From Clostridia bacterium (lineage in GTDB: Bacteria; Bacillota; Clostridia; UBA1381; UBA9506), in assembly GCA_017935435.1 (NCBI GenBank), contig JAGBHP010000014.1, positions 47,619-111,618 of the forward strand: 64,000 nt of DNA. The letters are read 5' to 3'. Below, piece by piece: positions 8,517-17,974 of this stretch. A program made the translations under genes and the position numbers. The notes under the pieces are model-generated. The model was not told the DNA's origin. It made no database searches and saw only the letters and a list, made by a program, of their open reading frames with translations. Numbering within the stretch: position 1 is the first letter of the stretch; every line of letters begins with the position of its first letter.

Positions 8517-10733
8517 TTAATTACTGTTTCGTTTTACATCAAAGACGCCCTGAACGCCCCTGAGTTTTTTGCAGATTGTGCTAATCTGCTCTTTTGAGTC
8601 GATTTCTATCGTAACATTAATTATCGCAACCAAATCACGAGTAGTCCTTGTATGCACCGAGGTGATAAGGATTTTAAGGTCAAAGAGAGTTTTGGTAATT
8701 TCAGCAAGCAGACCACGTCTGTCATTTGCAAGAATTTGAAGCTCGGATAAATATCCGCTTTCTTTTGGTGCTTCATCCTCCCAGAAAACCTTAATTAATC
8801 TCTTCTTTTCATTTTCATCATTAGGCTTTATGTTTGTGCAGTCTGCACGGTGTATGCTTACGCCTCTTCCACGTGTAATGTATCCCACGATGTTATCACC
8901 CGGAACAGGGTTACAGCAACGGGACAGGCGCACCAAGCAATTATCTATACCCTCTACAATAATTCCGTTTGCAGACTTATATCTTTTATGCGAGATTTCT
9001 AATGGATTTGTGCTTTCTTCAGCATTTTGCAAAGTTTCTGTCTGCTCATTTTTCTGAAGATTTTTATATTCTTCTTTAAGGCGGGCAACAACCTTATTTA
9101 CTGAAAGACCGCCGTAGCCGACAGAGGCGTATAAATCGTCAATGGTAGATAGGGTATATTTTTTAAGGAGCGGCTCAACCCATTCGGGGCGGAGCATTTG
9201 GGAAACCGAGATGTTAAGCCTTTTAAGCTCACGATCAACCATTTCTTTTCCACGGATAATATTTTCTTCACGGCGCTCTTTTTTAAACCATTGGTTAATT
9301 TTTGACCTTGCCTGTGAGGTTTTACAGATTTTTAGCCAGTCACGGCTCGGACCGTGAACAGATGAAGACGTCATAACCTCAACGATATCGCCGTTTACAA
9401 GCGGAGTATCTAAGGTTGCAATTTTTCCGTTAATTTTAGCACCGCTCATCTTGCAGCCGATTGCGCTGTGAATCATAAACGCAAAGTCAATTGGAGTAGA
9501 CCCTGCGGGCATATTGATAACGTCGCCTTTTGGGGTGAAAACAAAAACTTCATCGTTAAAAAGGTCAATTTTTAAGCTATTCATAAACTCGTCGTTATCA
9601 ATCATTGTGCTTTGGATTTCTAAAATCTGACGAAGCCATGTAAGCTTATCATCAAGCTGCGATGAGCCTGAAACACCCTCTTTATATTTCCAGTGGGCAG
9701 CAATACCAAGCTCTGCTACCTTGTGCATTTCCCAAGTTCTGATTTGTATTTCAAACGGCGCACCGTTTGGACCGATAACTGTTGTGTGAAGCGATTGATA
9801 CATATTCGGCTTAGGCATTGCAATATAGTCTTTAAATCTGCCCGGAATAGGGTAGTAAAGCTCATGCACCATACCGAGTACCGCATAGCAGTCCTTTACA
9901 CTGTCAACAATCACACGAACGGCAAATAAATCATAAATTTCGTCAATACTCTTGTTTTGAGCAAACATTTTCTTAAATATACTGTAAAAATGCTTTGCTC
10001 TGCCCTTTACGTGTGCGGAAATTCCGAGCTCTGAAAGCTTTGATTTTAAAGTTTCTATTATACCATCAACATAATTCTGACGTTCTTTTTTCTTTTGGTT
10101 AATACTGTCTGAAATTTCCTTGTAAGCGATAGGGTCAATATAGCGAAGAGATAAATCCTCAAGCTCAATTTTCATATTGAGCATACCAAGGCGGTTAGCA
10201 AGAGCTGCATACACTTCAAGCGTTTCACGTGCTTTTTCCCTTTGCTTATCAGGGGGCATAGCGCCCATTGTACGCATATTGTGAAGACGGTCGGCAAGCT
10301 TGACTAAAATTACACGCACGTCTTTTGCCATCGCAAGAAACATTTTTCTTAAATTTTCAACCTGCTGGTCTTCTTTGGAATTATATTTGATTTTTGCAAG
10401 CTTCGTTACACCGTCAACAATATCTGCAACGTTTGCACCGAACTTTTCTTTAATATCATCTAATGTAAAGCTTGTGTCTTCAACAACATCGTGAAGAAGC
10501 GCACCAACTAAGGTGTCGCAGTCAAGCTCATATTCTGCTAAAATTTTTGCAACTGAAAGCGGATGGTAAAGATATGCTTCGCCCGAATTGCGGTTTTGCC
10601 CCTCATGAGCTTCTTTTGCTAAGAGGTAAGCCTTTTCGAGCTTTTCCGAATTAAAATTTTTGCTGTAAGAAAGTGCTTTTTCCTTTATTTCGTTAAACAG
10701 CGCATCGGTATTTAATAACTTTTCCACGCTCAT
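8517..10733 (-). CDS. relA: Bifunctional (p)ppGpp synthetase/hydrolase (Rel)
   Basis: Makes and degrades the stringent-response alarmone. Domain order over 738 residues: an HD hydrolase (H57, and H81-D82 in LLHDVVEDT) with RNRxSG-like QNRNSGEAY; a synthetase domain with RFKDYIAMPKPN and QSLHTT near 300-330; a TGS domain around 395-455 (VFTPKGDVINMP); a zinc-finger region (RLSRCCNPVPGD); and a C-terminal ACT domain from about 660. Both catalytic halves look intact, so it is a true long Rel. The usual apt gene is not between it and recJ. Confidence 0.96.
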   Translation of the reverse strand: MSVEKLLNTDALFNEIKEKALSYSKNFNSEKLEKAYLLAKEAHEGQNRNSGEAYLYHPLSVAKILAEYELDCDTLVGALLHDVVEDTSFTLDDIKEKFGANVADIVDGVTKLAKIKYNSKEDQQVENLRKMFLAMAKDVRVILVKLADRLHNMRTMGAMPPDKQREKARETLEVYAALANRLGMLNMKIELEDLSLRYIDPIAYKEISDSINQKKKERQNYVDGIIETLKSKLSELGISAHVKGRAKHFYSIFKKMFAQNKSIDEIYDLFAVRVIVDSVKDCYAVLGMVHELYYPIPGRFKDYIAMPKPNMYQSLHTTVIGPNGAPFEIQIRTWEMHKVAELGIAAHWKYKEGVSGSSQLDDKLTWLRQILEIQSTMIDNDEFMNSLKIDLFNDEVFVFTPKGDVINMPAGSTPIDFAFMIHSAIGCKMSGAKINGKIATLDTPLVNGDIVEVMTSSSVHGPSRDWLKICKTSQARSKINQWFKKERREENIIRGKEMVDRELKRLNISVSQMLRPEWVEPLLKKYTLSTIDDLYASVGYGGLSVNKVVARLKEEYKNLQKNEQTETLQNAEESTNPLEISHKRYKSANGIIVEGIDNCLVRLSRCCNPVPGDNIVGYITRGRGVSIHRADCTNIKPNDENEKKRLIKVFWEDEAPKESGYLSELQILANDRRGLLAEITKTLFDLKILITSVHTRTTRDLVAIINVTIEIDSKEQISTICKKLRGVQGVFDVKRNSN

Positions 10734-10796
10734 TCCGCCTTTCTGCTCACCGATTTGTTTTTTCTCTTTTGCTGTGAGCCTGCAAAAAAGTATACT

Positions 10797-12506
10797 TTAA
10801 TTTTCTGATTTTTTTATGTCCTTTAAAACAATCTGTGCCTGCTTTTCGCCCCTGAATTCATTAACAGAAATCGAAAAAGCAATATCAACTGAGTCACCCT
10901 GCGAAATATGCCGTGCTAAGCCACCTAAGCTAAAGCCTATTGCATCGGAAAAATTTTCTCCGTCTGATAAGATAAGCTTTAAATGCTTTCCGCCCTTTAA
11001 CTGTCTTACTGAAACTGCCGTAAGATTTTTTGCGTAAAACACGGGGCAGGGGTTTCCCATACCATATGGCTCTAAAACCGACAGTCTTTCAATGGTTGAA
11101 AGATTTACGTATTTCGTGGGAAGCTCGGAGTCTATGTTTATTATAGGTATAAAATCCTCTAAAGTGAGGATATTTTTTGCATATTCATTAATTTTTTGTC
11201 TAAACTCTGAAATTTTATCGCTTTCAATTGAAAGACCTGCGGCAAGCTCGTGACCGCCGTATTTTAGCAGAAGCTCATGCATATTTTCAAGTGCCAAAAA
11301 CAAGTTAAAGCCTTTTATGCTTCTGCCCGAGCCTTTTCCTGTGCCGTTTTCTGTGCTGATTAAAATTGTGGGTTTGCCGAATTTTTCAGAAATTTTAGAT
11401 GCGACAATTCCGATAATTCCGTGATGCCAGCCGTCGTGCGGAAGCACTAAAACATAATCGTCTTCATATGTCGGGTCATTTTCAATCAAAAGCATTGCTT
11501 CATCTAAAATGCTCTGTTCATTTTCCTGACGCTGATGATTTTCGCATACAAGCATATCTGCATAAGTTTTTGCCGTTTTATCATCTGTTGAAAGCAAAAG
11601 CTCAACCGCAGTTTTCGGGTCGCCGATTCTGCCTGCAGCATTTATGCGAGGTGCAATCATAAAACCAACCGTTGTTGTGGTTATTCTGCTTTGCAGGGCG
11701 ATGTCATCTGATGATATAATCGCCTTTACGCCCTTGTTTGCCGTATATGGAATCAGCTCTAAGCCTTTTTTTACAATTATTCGGTTTTCACCGATAAGCG
11801 GCATAACATCTGCTATCGTTCCTATTGCAACTAAGTCTAAATACTCATCATAAAGCTCTTTTAGGTGGTATTTGAGCATAAGCGTCATCGCCTGAAGCAG
11901 TTTAAAAACAACGCCTACGCCTGCAAGCTTTTTAAAAGGATAGGGGCAATCTGCCTGCTTGGGATTTACTATAACAAAAGCCTCGGGAAGATTGTCCTTA
12001 CACTCGTGATGGTCTGTAATTATTACATCAATGCCAAGCTCTTTTGCCTTTTCAATTTCGGCATTTGCGGTTATTCCGCAGTCAACCGTTATGATAAGCG
12101 ATGTAGCACGGGATGCAATTTTATCAATTGCTGCAGGGTTTATGCCATATCCTTCTTCTAACCTGTCGGGAATATAGTAGTCTGCATCTGCACCGTGCTT
12201 CCTTAGGAAGCTTACCAAAATTGCGGTTGACGTAATTCCGTCAACATCATAGTCGCCGTAAACCGTAATTTTTTCCTTATCTTTAATGGCGGAAAGTATT
12301 CTTTTTGCCGCCTTTTCCATACCGAGCATTAAAAACGGGTCTAAAAGAGAGTCTGTGTTTGGCTCTAAAAATCCTCCCACATCGTCTACATTACGATTTA
12401 AAATAATTGATGCCACAACGGGAGGGATATTAAATTCTGCACTTATATTTTTTATATTTTGAGGGGTGCTGCCGTTTTTTAGCAACACCCATTTTTTACG
12501 CTGCAT
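10797..12506 (-). CDS. recJ: Single-stranded-DNA-specific exonuclease RecJ
   Basis: A 5'-3' ssDNA exonuclease acting in recombination and mismatch repair. The DHH phosphoesterase motifs are VYGDYDVDGITS, TVDCGI, ITDHHE and a DHHA1 block GRSIKGFNLFLAL...KYGGHELAAG, followed by an OB-like C-terminal region. 569 residues is typical. It is read just before relA, with 63 bases between them, and after trpS. Confidence 0.96.
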   Translation of the reverse strand: MQRKKWVLLKNGSTPQNIKNISAEFNIPPVVASIILNRNVDDVGGFLEPNTDSLLDPFLMLGMEKAAKRILSAIKDKEKITVYGDYDVDGITSTAILVSFLRKHGADADYYIPDRLEEGYGINPAAIDKIASRATSLIITVDCGITANAEIEKAKELGIDVIITDHHECKDNLPEAFVIVNPKQADCPYPFKKLAGVGVVFKLLQAMTLMLKYHLKELYDEYLDLVAIGTIADVMPLIGENRIIVKKGLELIPYTANKGVKAIISSDDIALQSRITTTTVGFMIAPRINAAGRIGDPKTAVELLLSTDDKTAKTYADMLVCENHQRQENEQSILDEAMLLIENDPTYEDDYVLVLPHDGWHHGIIGIVASKISEKFGKPTILISTENGTGKGSGRSIKGFNLFLALENMHELLLKYGGHELAAGLSIESDKISEFRQKINEYAKNILTLEDFIPIINIDSELPTKYVNLSTIERLSVLEPYGMGNPCPVFYAKNLTAVSVRQLKGGKHLKLILSDGENFSDAIGFSLGGLARHISQGDSVDIAFSISVNEFRGEKQAQIVLKDIKKSEN

Positions 12507-12539
12507 TAAAGGAAAGCCCTCCGAAATTTTTATTTGTGT

Positions 12540-13544
12540 TTATTTTGCGACAAAACCAACCTTTTTGTATACCTTAGAAAGAGTTCTGTCTGCTAAACGG
12601 CTTGCAAAAGACGCACCGTTTGTATAAACCTCTTTAACATAGTCGGGGTTTTTGCCGAGGTCATTATATTTTTCCTGAATGGGTTTTAGCATACTTGCAA
12701 CCGCTTCGCCTACTGCAAGCTTAAAGTCGCCATAGCCAAAGCCGGAAAATTCTTTTTCAGCTTCGGCAATTGTTTTTCCCGTAACTGCGCTATATATATC
12801 TAAAAGGTTAGAAATACCGGGTTTATCGGGGCTATAACGCACCTCGCTGTCAGAATCCGTAACCGCACGCTTGAATTTTTTGATGATTGTATCAGTCGGA
12901 TCTAAAAGACTTATAAAACCGTTGGGGTTAGGGTCAGATTTTGACATTTTATTTTCAGGAGTAGACAGGCTCATAATTCTGCTGCCCGATTTTTGAATGT
13001 ATGGCTCGGGGAGCGTAAATGTATCGCCATAAAAATGATTAAATCTTCCTGCGATATCTCTTGCAATCTCTAAATGCTGAAGCTGGTCATGACCTACGGG
13101 AACTAAGTCTGCTTTATAAAGCAGGATATCCGCTGCCATAAGTACAGGGTAGGTAAAAAGACCTGCATTTATGTTATCTGCGTGCTTTTGTGATTTATCC
13201 TTAAACTGCGTCATACGTGAAAGCTCGCCCATCTGGGTGTTACACGAAAGCACCCAACTAAGTTCTGCGTGCTGATGCACGTGCGACTGCAAAAAGAGGA
13301 CTGATTTTTCGGGGTCAATGCCAACTGCCATAAAAAGCTTTAAAACATTTATGCTTCTCTCCCTTAAAACCTTTGGCTCCTGACGAACGGTTATTGTATG
13401 CAGGTCTGCCGCACAAAAAAGGCAGTTATAGTCATCCTGAAGTGCCACCCAGTTTTTAAGAGCACCTAAGTAATTTCCAAGTGTCGGCTCGCCAGACGGC
13501 TGCATTGCACTTAATATGATTTTTTTCTTTTCCGTGTTTTCCAT
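12540..13544 (-). CDS. trpS: Tryptophanyl-tRNA synthetase
   Basis: Charges tRNA-Trp. Class I signatures are the HIGH-like PSGEPTLGNYLG and the KMSKS loop ENKMSKSDPN; the length is about 334 residues. The start is placed at ATG 13544, because the in-frame TTG at 13562 lies within the ribosome site GGAGGA. No T-box leader can precede it: the aminotransferase gene ends 21 bases upstream of the start, so expression is presumably by read-through from the operon. Confidence 0.96.
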   Translation of the reverse strand: MENTEKKKIILSAMQPSGEPTLGNYLGALKNWVALQDDYNCLFCAADLHTITVRQEPKVLRERSINVLKLFMAVGIDPEKSVLFLQSHVHQHAELSWVLSCNTQMGELSRMTQFKDKSQKHADNINAGLFTYPVLMAADILLYKADLVPVGHDQLQHLEIARDIAGRFNHFYGDTFTLPEPYIQKSGSRIMSLSTPENKMSKSDPNPNGFISLLDPTDTIIKKFKRAVTDSDSEVRYSPDKPGISNLLDIYSAVTGKTIAEAEKEFSGFGYGDFKLAVGEAVASMLKPIQEKYNDLGKNPDYVKEVYTNGASFASRLADRTLSKVYKKVGFVAK

Positions 13545-13565
13545 TTGCTGAAATTCCTCCAAAAA

Positions 13566-14765
13566 TTAGAATTTTGATTTCAAAAGGTCACCTAAAATAG
13601 AAATTCCCTTAATGATTTTTTCGTCAGGCATAGTAGAGTAGTTGAGTCTGAACGAATTAGAAGGAGCGTCTATATCTGTCATGAAGGTGTTACCGGGAAC
13701 AAATGCAACCTTTTTTTCGATTGCTTCGCCCATAAGCTTTAAGGTATCTGTTCCCTCAGGTGTTGTTGCCCAGATAAAGATACCGCCGTCAGGGCGTGTA
13801 TAGGTTACGCTTTTCGGGAAGCATTCATCCATACAGGAAAGCATAAGAGAGCATCTGTGGCTATAAATTTTTCTGCTGTTTTCGATTGATTCATCGATAT
13901 TATACTCGGTTAAATATTTGTGTGCAATCATCTGTGCAAAAACGTTTGTATGAACGTCTGTTGCCTGCTTGCCAACTACTAATTTATCGATAATTCCGCG
14001 GTTTGCAACAACGTAAGCAAGACGAAGACCAGGCGAAAATACTTTAGAAAATGAGCCAACGTAAATAACGAGTCCGTCGGTATCTAATGCCTTTAATGTA
14101 GGCACGTCTTCGCCTGAAAAACGAAGCTCGCCGTATGGGTTATCCTCTAAAATTGTAACGTTATACTTTTTAGCGATAGAAAGTAATTCTTTTCTTCTTT
14201 CTAAAGTCATAGTAATACCTGACGGATTCTGGAAGGTAGGAATTGTATAAATAAGCTTGATATTTTTGTTTTCTGCAAGCGTTTTTTCCAAAACATCCAT
14301 CTTCATACCGAATTCATCCATCGGAACGCCGTAGAGTTTAGCGTTATATGTACGGAAAGTGTTGAGTGAACCGATAAAGCTCGGTTCTTCGCAGATTACG
14401 CCGTCACCTTCGTTTAAAAGCACCTTTGCGGTTAAATCCATACCTTGCTGAGAGCCACTTACAACGATTAATTCGTCATCTTCTCTTTTTATGCCGAATT
14501 TATTAGTGAGTCTATCCCAAATAGCTTCACGAAGAGGCATATATCCTTCTGAAATTCCGTACTGCAGAGCAGTTATGGGGTCAGCAGATAAAATATCGTC
14601 ACATATTTTTTTAATAGCGTCAACAGGAAAGCTCTCAGGAGCGGGCAAACCGCCTGCAAAGCTGATTACATCAGGTTTTCCTGCAACTTTAAAAATTTCT
14701 CTTATAGCAGAGGCTTTTACGCCCTTCATTTTTTCCGAAACTAAATTATCAAAATCTCTTAACAT
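13566..14765 (-). CDS. PLP-dependent aminotransferase (class I/II, MocR/LysN-like)
   Basis: A fold-type I aminotransferase of ~399 residues. The PLP lysine is in VGSFSKVFSPGLRLAYV; other family blocks are SGSQQGMDL, YTIPTFQNPSG and EDNPYGELRF. It resembles 2-aminoadipate/aromatic aminotransferases and the catalytic part of MocR regulators, but no DNA-binding domain is attached. The start is taken at ATG 14765, preceded by AAAGGCGG; the longer frame from 14783 would place that ribosome site inside the gene. The amino-acid substrate cannot be fixed from sequence. Confidence 0.87.
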   Translation of the reverse strand: MLRDFDNLVSEKMKGVKASAIREIFKVAGKPDVISFAGGLPAPESFPVDAIKKICDDILSADPITALQYGISEGYMPLREAIWDRLTNKFGIKREDDELIVVSGSQQGMDLTAKVLLNEGDGVICEEPSFIGSLNTFRTYNAKLYGVPMDEFGMKMDVLEKTLAENKNIKLIYTIPTFQNPSGITMTLERRKELLSIAKKYNVTILEDNPYGELRFSGEDVPTLKALDTDGLVIYVGSFSKVFSPGLRLAYVVANRGIIDKLVVGKQATDVHTNVFAQMIAHKYLTEYNIDESIENSRKIYSHRCSLMLSCMDECFPKSVTYTRPDGGIFIWATTPEGTDTLKLMGEAIEKKVAFVPGNTFMTDIDAPSNSFRLNYSTMPDEKIIKGISILGDLLKSKF

Positions 14766-14810
14766 TTTTCTTCCGCCTTTCATATATAAAAATCATTATT
14801 TACTAAAAAC

Positions 14811-15407
14811 TTAAATTTTTTCTCTTACCCTGAATTCTGCGCCGAGGCTTTCGGCAATTTTTTGGCATTCTTTGATATCTTCGGGCGATATTACATCAAC
14901 CACCGTCATGAAAATGTGCGGTATGTACTTTTTAGCTTCACGTGTAAAATCTAAAATTTCATCAAAAGCGTCTTCACCGCAATCGGGGTGGCAAAGCTCG
15001 TTATAGCCTTTTTTATCCTTGTGGTTTAAGCTGATTGAAACTATGTCAACTAAGCCTGAAAGCTCTTTTGCAACATTTTTATTATGAAACCACGATGCTA
15101 AACCGTTTGTATTTACCCTGATTTTTACGTCTGTGTTTTCCTTTATAAATTTACAAATACCGACGGCTTCATCTATTTTAATGAGTGGCTCGCCGTATCC
15201 GCAAAGCACAACCTCGGGGTATTTTTTTACATCAAACCTTTTTAAATCGGTAATTATTTCATCGAGCGTCGGCTCTCTTTCAATCCAAAGGTCTGTGTTT
15301 TTATCTATTCCTTCATCATAATCTCTTATACAAAACTCGCAAGCATTCATGCATCGGTTTGTGAGATTTAAGTAGAGATTTCCGTATAATTCATAAAAAA
15401 TAGTCAT
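14811..15407 (-). CDS. TatD-linked radical SAM protein
   Basis: A short radical SAM protein (198 residues) with the cluster motif CMNACEFC within LYLNLTNRCMNACEF, then GYGEPL and a barrel core. Its size and position, two bases after tatD, match the small family described as TatD-associated radical SAM proteins (TIGR04038), whose reaction is unknown. There is no C-terminal SPASM or extra cysteine cluster. It may modify a nucleic acid or peptide linked to TatD activity, but that is inference only. Confidence 0.82.
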   Translation of the reverse strand: MTIFYELYGNLYLNLTNRCMNACEFCIRDYDEGIDKNTDLWIEREPTLDEIITDLKRFDVKKYPEVVLCGYGEPLIKIDEAVGICKFIKENTDVKIRVNTNGLASWFHNKNVAKELSGLVDIVSISLNHKDKKGYNELCHPDCGEDAFDEILDFTREAKKYIPHIFMTVVDVISPEDIKECQKIAESLGAEFRVREKI

Positions 15408-15409
15408 AT

Positions 15410-16174
15410 TTATTCCTCGATATTAAAAAATCTTTTTGCGTTTTCTTTTGTAATTTTCGCAACATCATCAAAGGCCATATTTTTAATTTCTGCAATTTTT
15501 TGAGCGACATATTTGACGTTTGCAGGATTGTTTCTTTTTCCCCTCACAGGCTCGGGTGAAAGGTATGGTGAATCTGTTTCGATGAACATTTTTTCTATCG
15601 GAACAATTTCTGCCGCCTTTTGAAGATTTTTTGCGTTTTTAAAGGTAACAGAGCCTGAAAAAGAGATGTACCAGCCGAGATTTAAAAGAATTTCGGCACT
15701 CTCGGGGCTGCCCGAAAAGCAGTGCATAACACCTTTTTTTATGCCCGATTCCTTTATAATTTCTATACATTCGCCAATCGCATCACGGCAGTGAACGATA
15801 ACGGGCATATCGGTTTTTTTCGCAAGCTCAAGCTGTTTTTTAAACCAATAGCGCTGAATATCCCGTGGTGAATTGTCATAGTAAAAATCAAGACCGATTT
15901 CGCCGAGCGCAACCACTTTTTTATGCGCAAGCATTTTTTCAAGCGTTATAAGGTCAGCTTCTGTCATATTTTCGCTGTCATGCGGGTGTACACCAACGGC
16001 AGCATATATAAAATCATATTTTTCAGCGAGTTTAATACTGTTTTCAGAGCTTTTCATATCCGCACCGACGTTTATGTATAGACTAACGCCCTCGTTTTTA
16101 AGGTTTTCTATACAAAAAACACGGTCTGAATCAAATTTTTCATCATCTAAATGAGCGTGTGAATCAAAAAGCAT
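15410..16174 (-). CDS. tatD: TatD family 3'-5' DNase
   Basis: A metal-dependent nuclease of the amidohydrolase superfamily. Visible motifs: FDSHAHLDD, GEIGLDFYYD, PVIVHCRDA, GVMHCFSG and ETDSPYLSP, covering all metal ligands. The start is placed at ATG 16174, nine bases after GAGGAG; the ATG at 16183 lies too close to the ribosome site. It follows rnhA by one base. The usual clostridial metG partner is not next to it. Confidence 0.95.
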   Translation of the reverse strand: MLFDSHAHLDDEKFDSDRVFCIENLKNEGVSLYINVGADMKSSENSIKLAEKYDFIYAAVGVHPHDSENMTEADLITLEKMLAHKKVVALGEIGLDFYYDNSPRDIQRYWFKKQLELAKKTDMPVIVHCRDAIGECIEIIKESGIKKGVMHCFSGSPESAEILLNLGWYISFSGSVTFKNAKNLQKAAEIVPIEKMFIETDSPYLSPEPVRGKRNNPANVKYVAQKIAEIKNMAFDDVAKITKENAKRFFNIEE

Positions 16175-16175
16175 A

Positions 16176-16664
16176 TTAAACATCTCCTCTTACGTCATCT
16201 ATGAGGTTATCACCGTTATATGCACTAACTGCGAGTCTGTCGCAGCGCTCATTTTCAGGATGCCCTGCGTGCCCCTTTACCCAGTGAAGCTCAAAATTAT
16301 GCTTATCTAAAAGATTAAGCAGTTTTTCCCAAAGGTCAACATTTTGCGCTTTTTCTGTTTTTGTTCTCATCCAGTTTTTAGCTTTCCAGCCGTAAACCCA
16401 GCCTTTTTCTATCGCATCAATTACGTATTTACTGTCGCTGTAAATATTTACGTTACAGGTTTCTTTAAGGCGAGAAAGCCCCGAGATAACTGCCAAAAGC
16501 TCCATTCGGTTATTTGTTGTCTGACGGTAACCTTGCGACAAAACAAGCTCTTTTCCCTTAAATTTTAAAATAGCGCCATAGCCGCCCGGGCCGGGATTGC
16601 CTGAGCATGCGCCGTCTGTATATAAATCTACTGTTTTAAGTGCAGGGTCAAAAATTTTAATCAT
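16176..16664 (-). CDS. rnhA: Ribonuclease HI
   Basis: Degrades the RNA strand of RNA-DNA hybrids. The DEDD residues lie in DLYTDGACSGNPGPGGYGA, NNRMELLAVI, IYSDSKYVIDAI and ENERCDRLA, and the basic handle region WKAKNWMRTK is present, so it is E. coli-type RNase HI at 162 residues. It overlaps the DHH phosphoesterase gene by four bases. Confidence 0.96.
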   Translation of the reverse strand: MIKIFDPALKTVDLYTDGACSGNPGPGGYGAILKFKGKELVLSQGYRQTTNNRMELLAVISGLSRLKETCNVNIYSDSKYVIDAIEKGWVYGWKAKNWMRTKTEKAQNVDLWEKLLNLLDKHNFELHWVKGHAGHPENERCDRLAVSAYNGDNLIDDVRGDV

Positions 16665-17623
16665 TCCTTTAGCATTTCGTTAATTTTTTCCACTATTTTC
16701 GGGATTATAACATCAATCGGCTCATAGACTACGCACGCTGCGGCATTTTTATGACCGCCGCCGCCAAAGTGCGACGCAAGAAGTGACAAATCAAGTAAAT
16801 CACGACCCCTGAAGCTGAGCTTTAAAGAGTCCTCTGTTTCGCCTGATTTTATGAGTATGCCGACTAACATCCCCTCAATGTTTGACACAATGTTTGGAAG
16901 CTCTTCTAAGTCCTCATAAGACAAATTAAACTCGTCTAAAAACTCCCGTCTTGCATCAAGCACCGAAATTTTGTCATTATAAATCTTTATCCTCTCGGCA
17001 ACCGCACCCATAAACTTTAATTTTGAAAGCTTTGTGGTGTCGTAAATGACAGATGTTATTTTGCGGAAATCAAGCCCTTTTTCAATTAACTCTGCCGCAA
17101 TTTTAAGCGTTTTTTCGCTTGTATTTGAGTATTTAAAATGTCCCGTATCTGTGGAAATACCCGTATAAATGCCTTGCATGGCTTCATACGGGATATTTTT
17201 AGAAAATTCTTTTGATAGTGTGTAAATAAGCTCACAGGTAGCTGCGGCTTCAGGCACAATGTAGGAAATATCGCAAAAGCTTGTATTTGACCTGTGGTGG
17301 TCGATACAAAGCAAAAGGGGAGCGGTCTTAAAGAGCGGCGCAAGAGTTCCAAGCCTTGCCGGAGCACCGCAGTCAAGTGCAAGAGCGCAATCCTCATCTA
17401 ATGCAGCGTCGGGATTTCCGATTTTGTAGCCTGTATTTAGATATGAAAATTTTTCGGGCATAGTTTTTTCGAGGTAGATGTTTGCCTCTATCCCATACTG
17501 CTCTAAGATAGCTTTAGTCGCAAAAACAGAACCGATAGCGTCGCCGTCGGGATTAAGGTGTGTAAAAATCGCCACACTTTTTGAGTTTTTAAGTTTTTCT
17601 ACTATGCGATAAAAATTCTCCAT
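16661..17623 (-). CDS. nrnA: DHH/DHHA1 phosphoesterase (NrnA-like nanoRNase / pAp phosphatase)
   Basis: A 320-residue protein with DHH motifs HLNPDGDAIGS, ALDCGAPARLG and CIDHHRSN plus a C-terminal DHHA1 block with GGGGHKNAA. The family degrades 2-5-mer RNAs, pAp or cyclic dinucleotide breakdown products (NrnA, GdpP-like cores). It has no membrane or PAS part, so NrnA is the better fit than GdpP. It lies 12 bases after rbfA, the standard Firmicutes neighbour. The symbol is by family resemblance. Confidence 0.9.
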   Translation of the reverse strand: MENFYRIVEKLKNSKSVAIFTHLNPDGDAIGSVFATKAILEQYGIEANIYLEKTMPEKFSYLNTGYKIGNPDAALDEDCALALDCGAPARLGTLAPLFKTAPLLLCIDHHRSNTSFCDISYIVPEAAATCELIYTLSKEFSKNIPYEAMQGIYTGISTDTGHFKYSNTSEKTLKIAAELIEKGLDFRKITSVIYDTTKLSKLKFMGAVAERIKIYNDKISVLDARREFLDEFNLSYEDLEELPNIVSNIEGMLVGILIKSGETEDSLKLSFRGRDLLDLSLLASHFGGGGHKNAAACVVYEPIDVIIPKIVEKINEMLKE

Positions 17624-17635
17624 AAATACCTCTTT

Positions 17636-17974
17636 TTAATCTAAATTCTGAATTATTTCGTTTATGTGAGCACCGTGCTCAATCGAACTGTCAAGCTCAA
17701 AAATAAGCTCAGGAGAAACACGCAAGTTCACCCTGCGGCTTACCTCACGTCTTGCAAAGCCCGCTGCTGCCTTTAAACCCTTTAACGCTTCCTTTTTAAC
17801 AGTTTCATCACCTAAAACACTTACATAAACCTTAGCATAGCGAAGGTCATTTGTAACATTTACCGCAACAACACTTGTCATAATCGGGACTCTTGGGTCT
17901 TTAAGCTCACGAATTACGCCTGCAAGCTCCCTTTTTACCTCTTCGTTTATTCTTATAATTCTGTTAGAAGCCAT
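17636..17974 (-). CDS. rbfA: Ribosome-binding factor A
   Basis: Binds 30S precursors and helps mature the 5' end of 16S rRNA. A compact KH-like protein of 112 residues with the typical ELKDPRV, YVSVLG and LRVSPELIFELDSSIEHG stretches. GGAGTAATC precedes the ATG. It follows infB as usual, but a 338-base structured spacer separates the two. Confidence 0.96.
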   Translation of the reverse strand: MASNRIIRINEEVKRELAGVIRELKDPRVPIMTSVVAVNVTNDLRYAKVYVSVLGDETVKKEALKGLKAAAGFARREVSRRVNLRVSPELIFELDSSIEHGAHINEIIQNLD

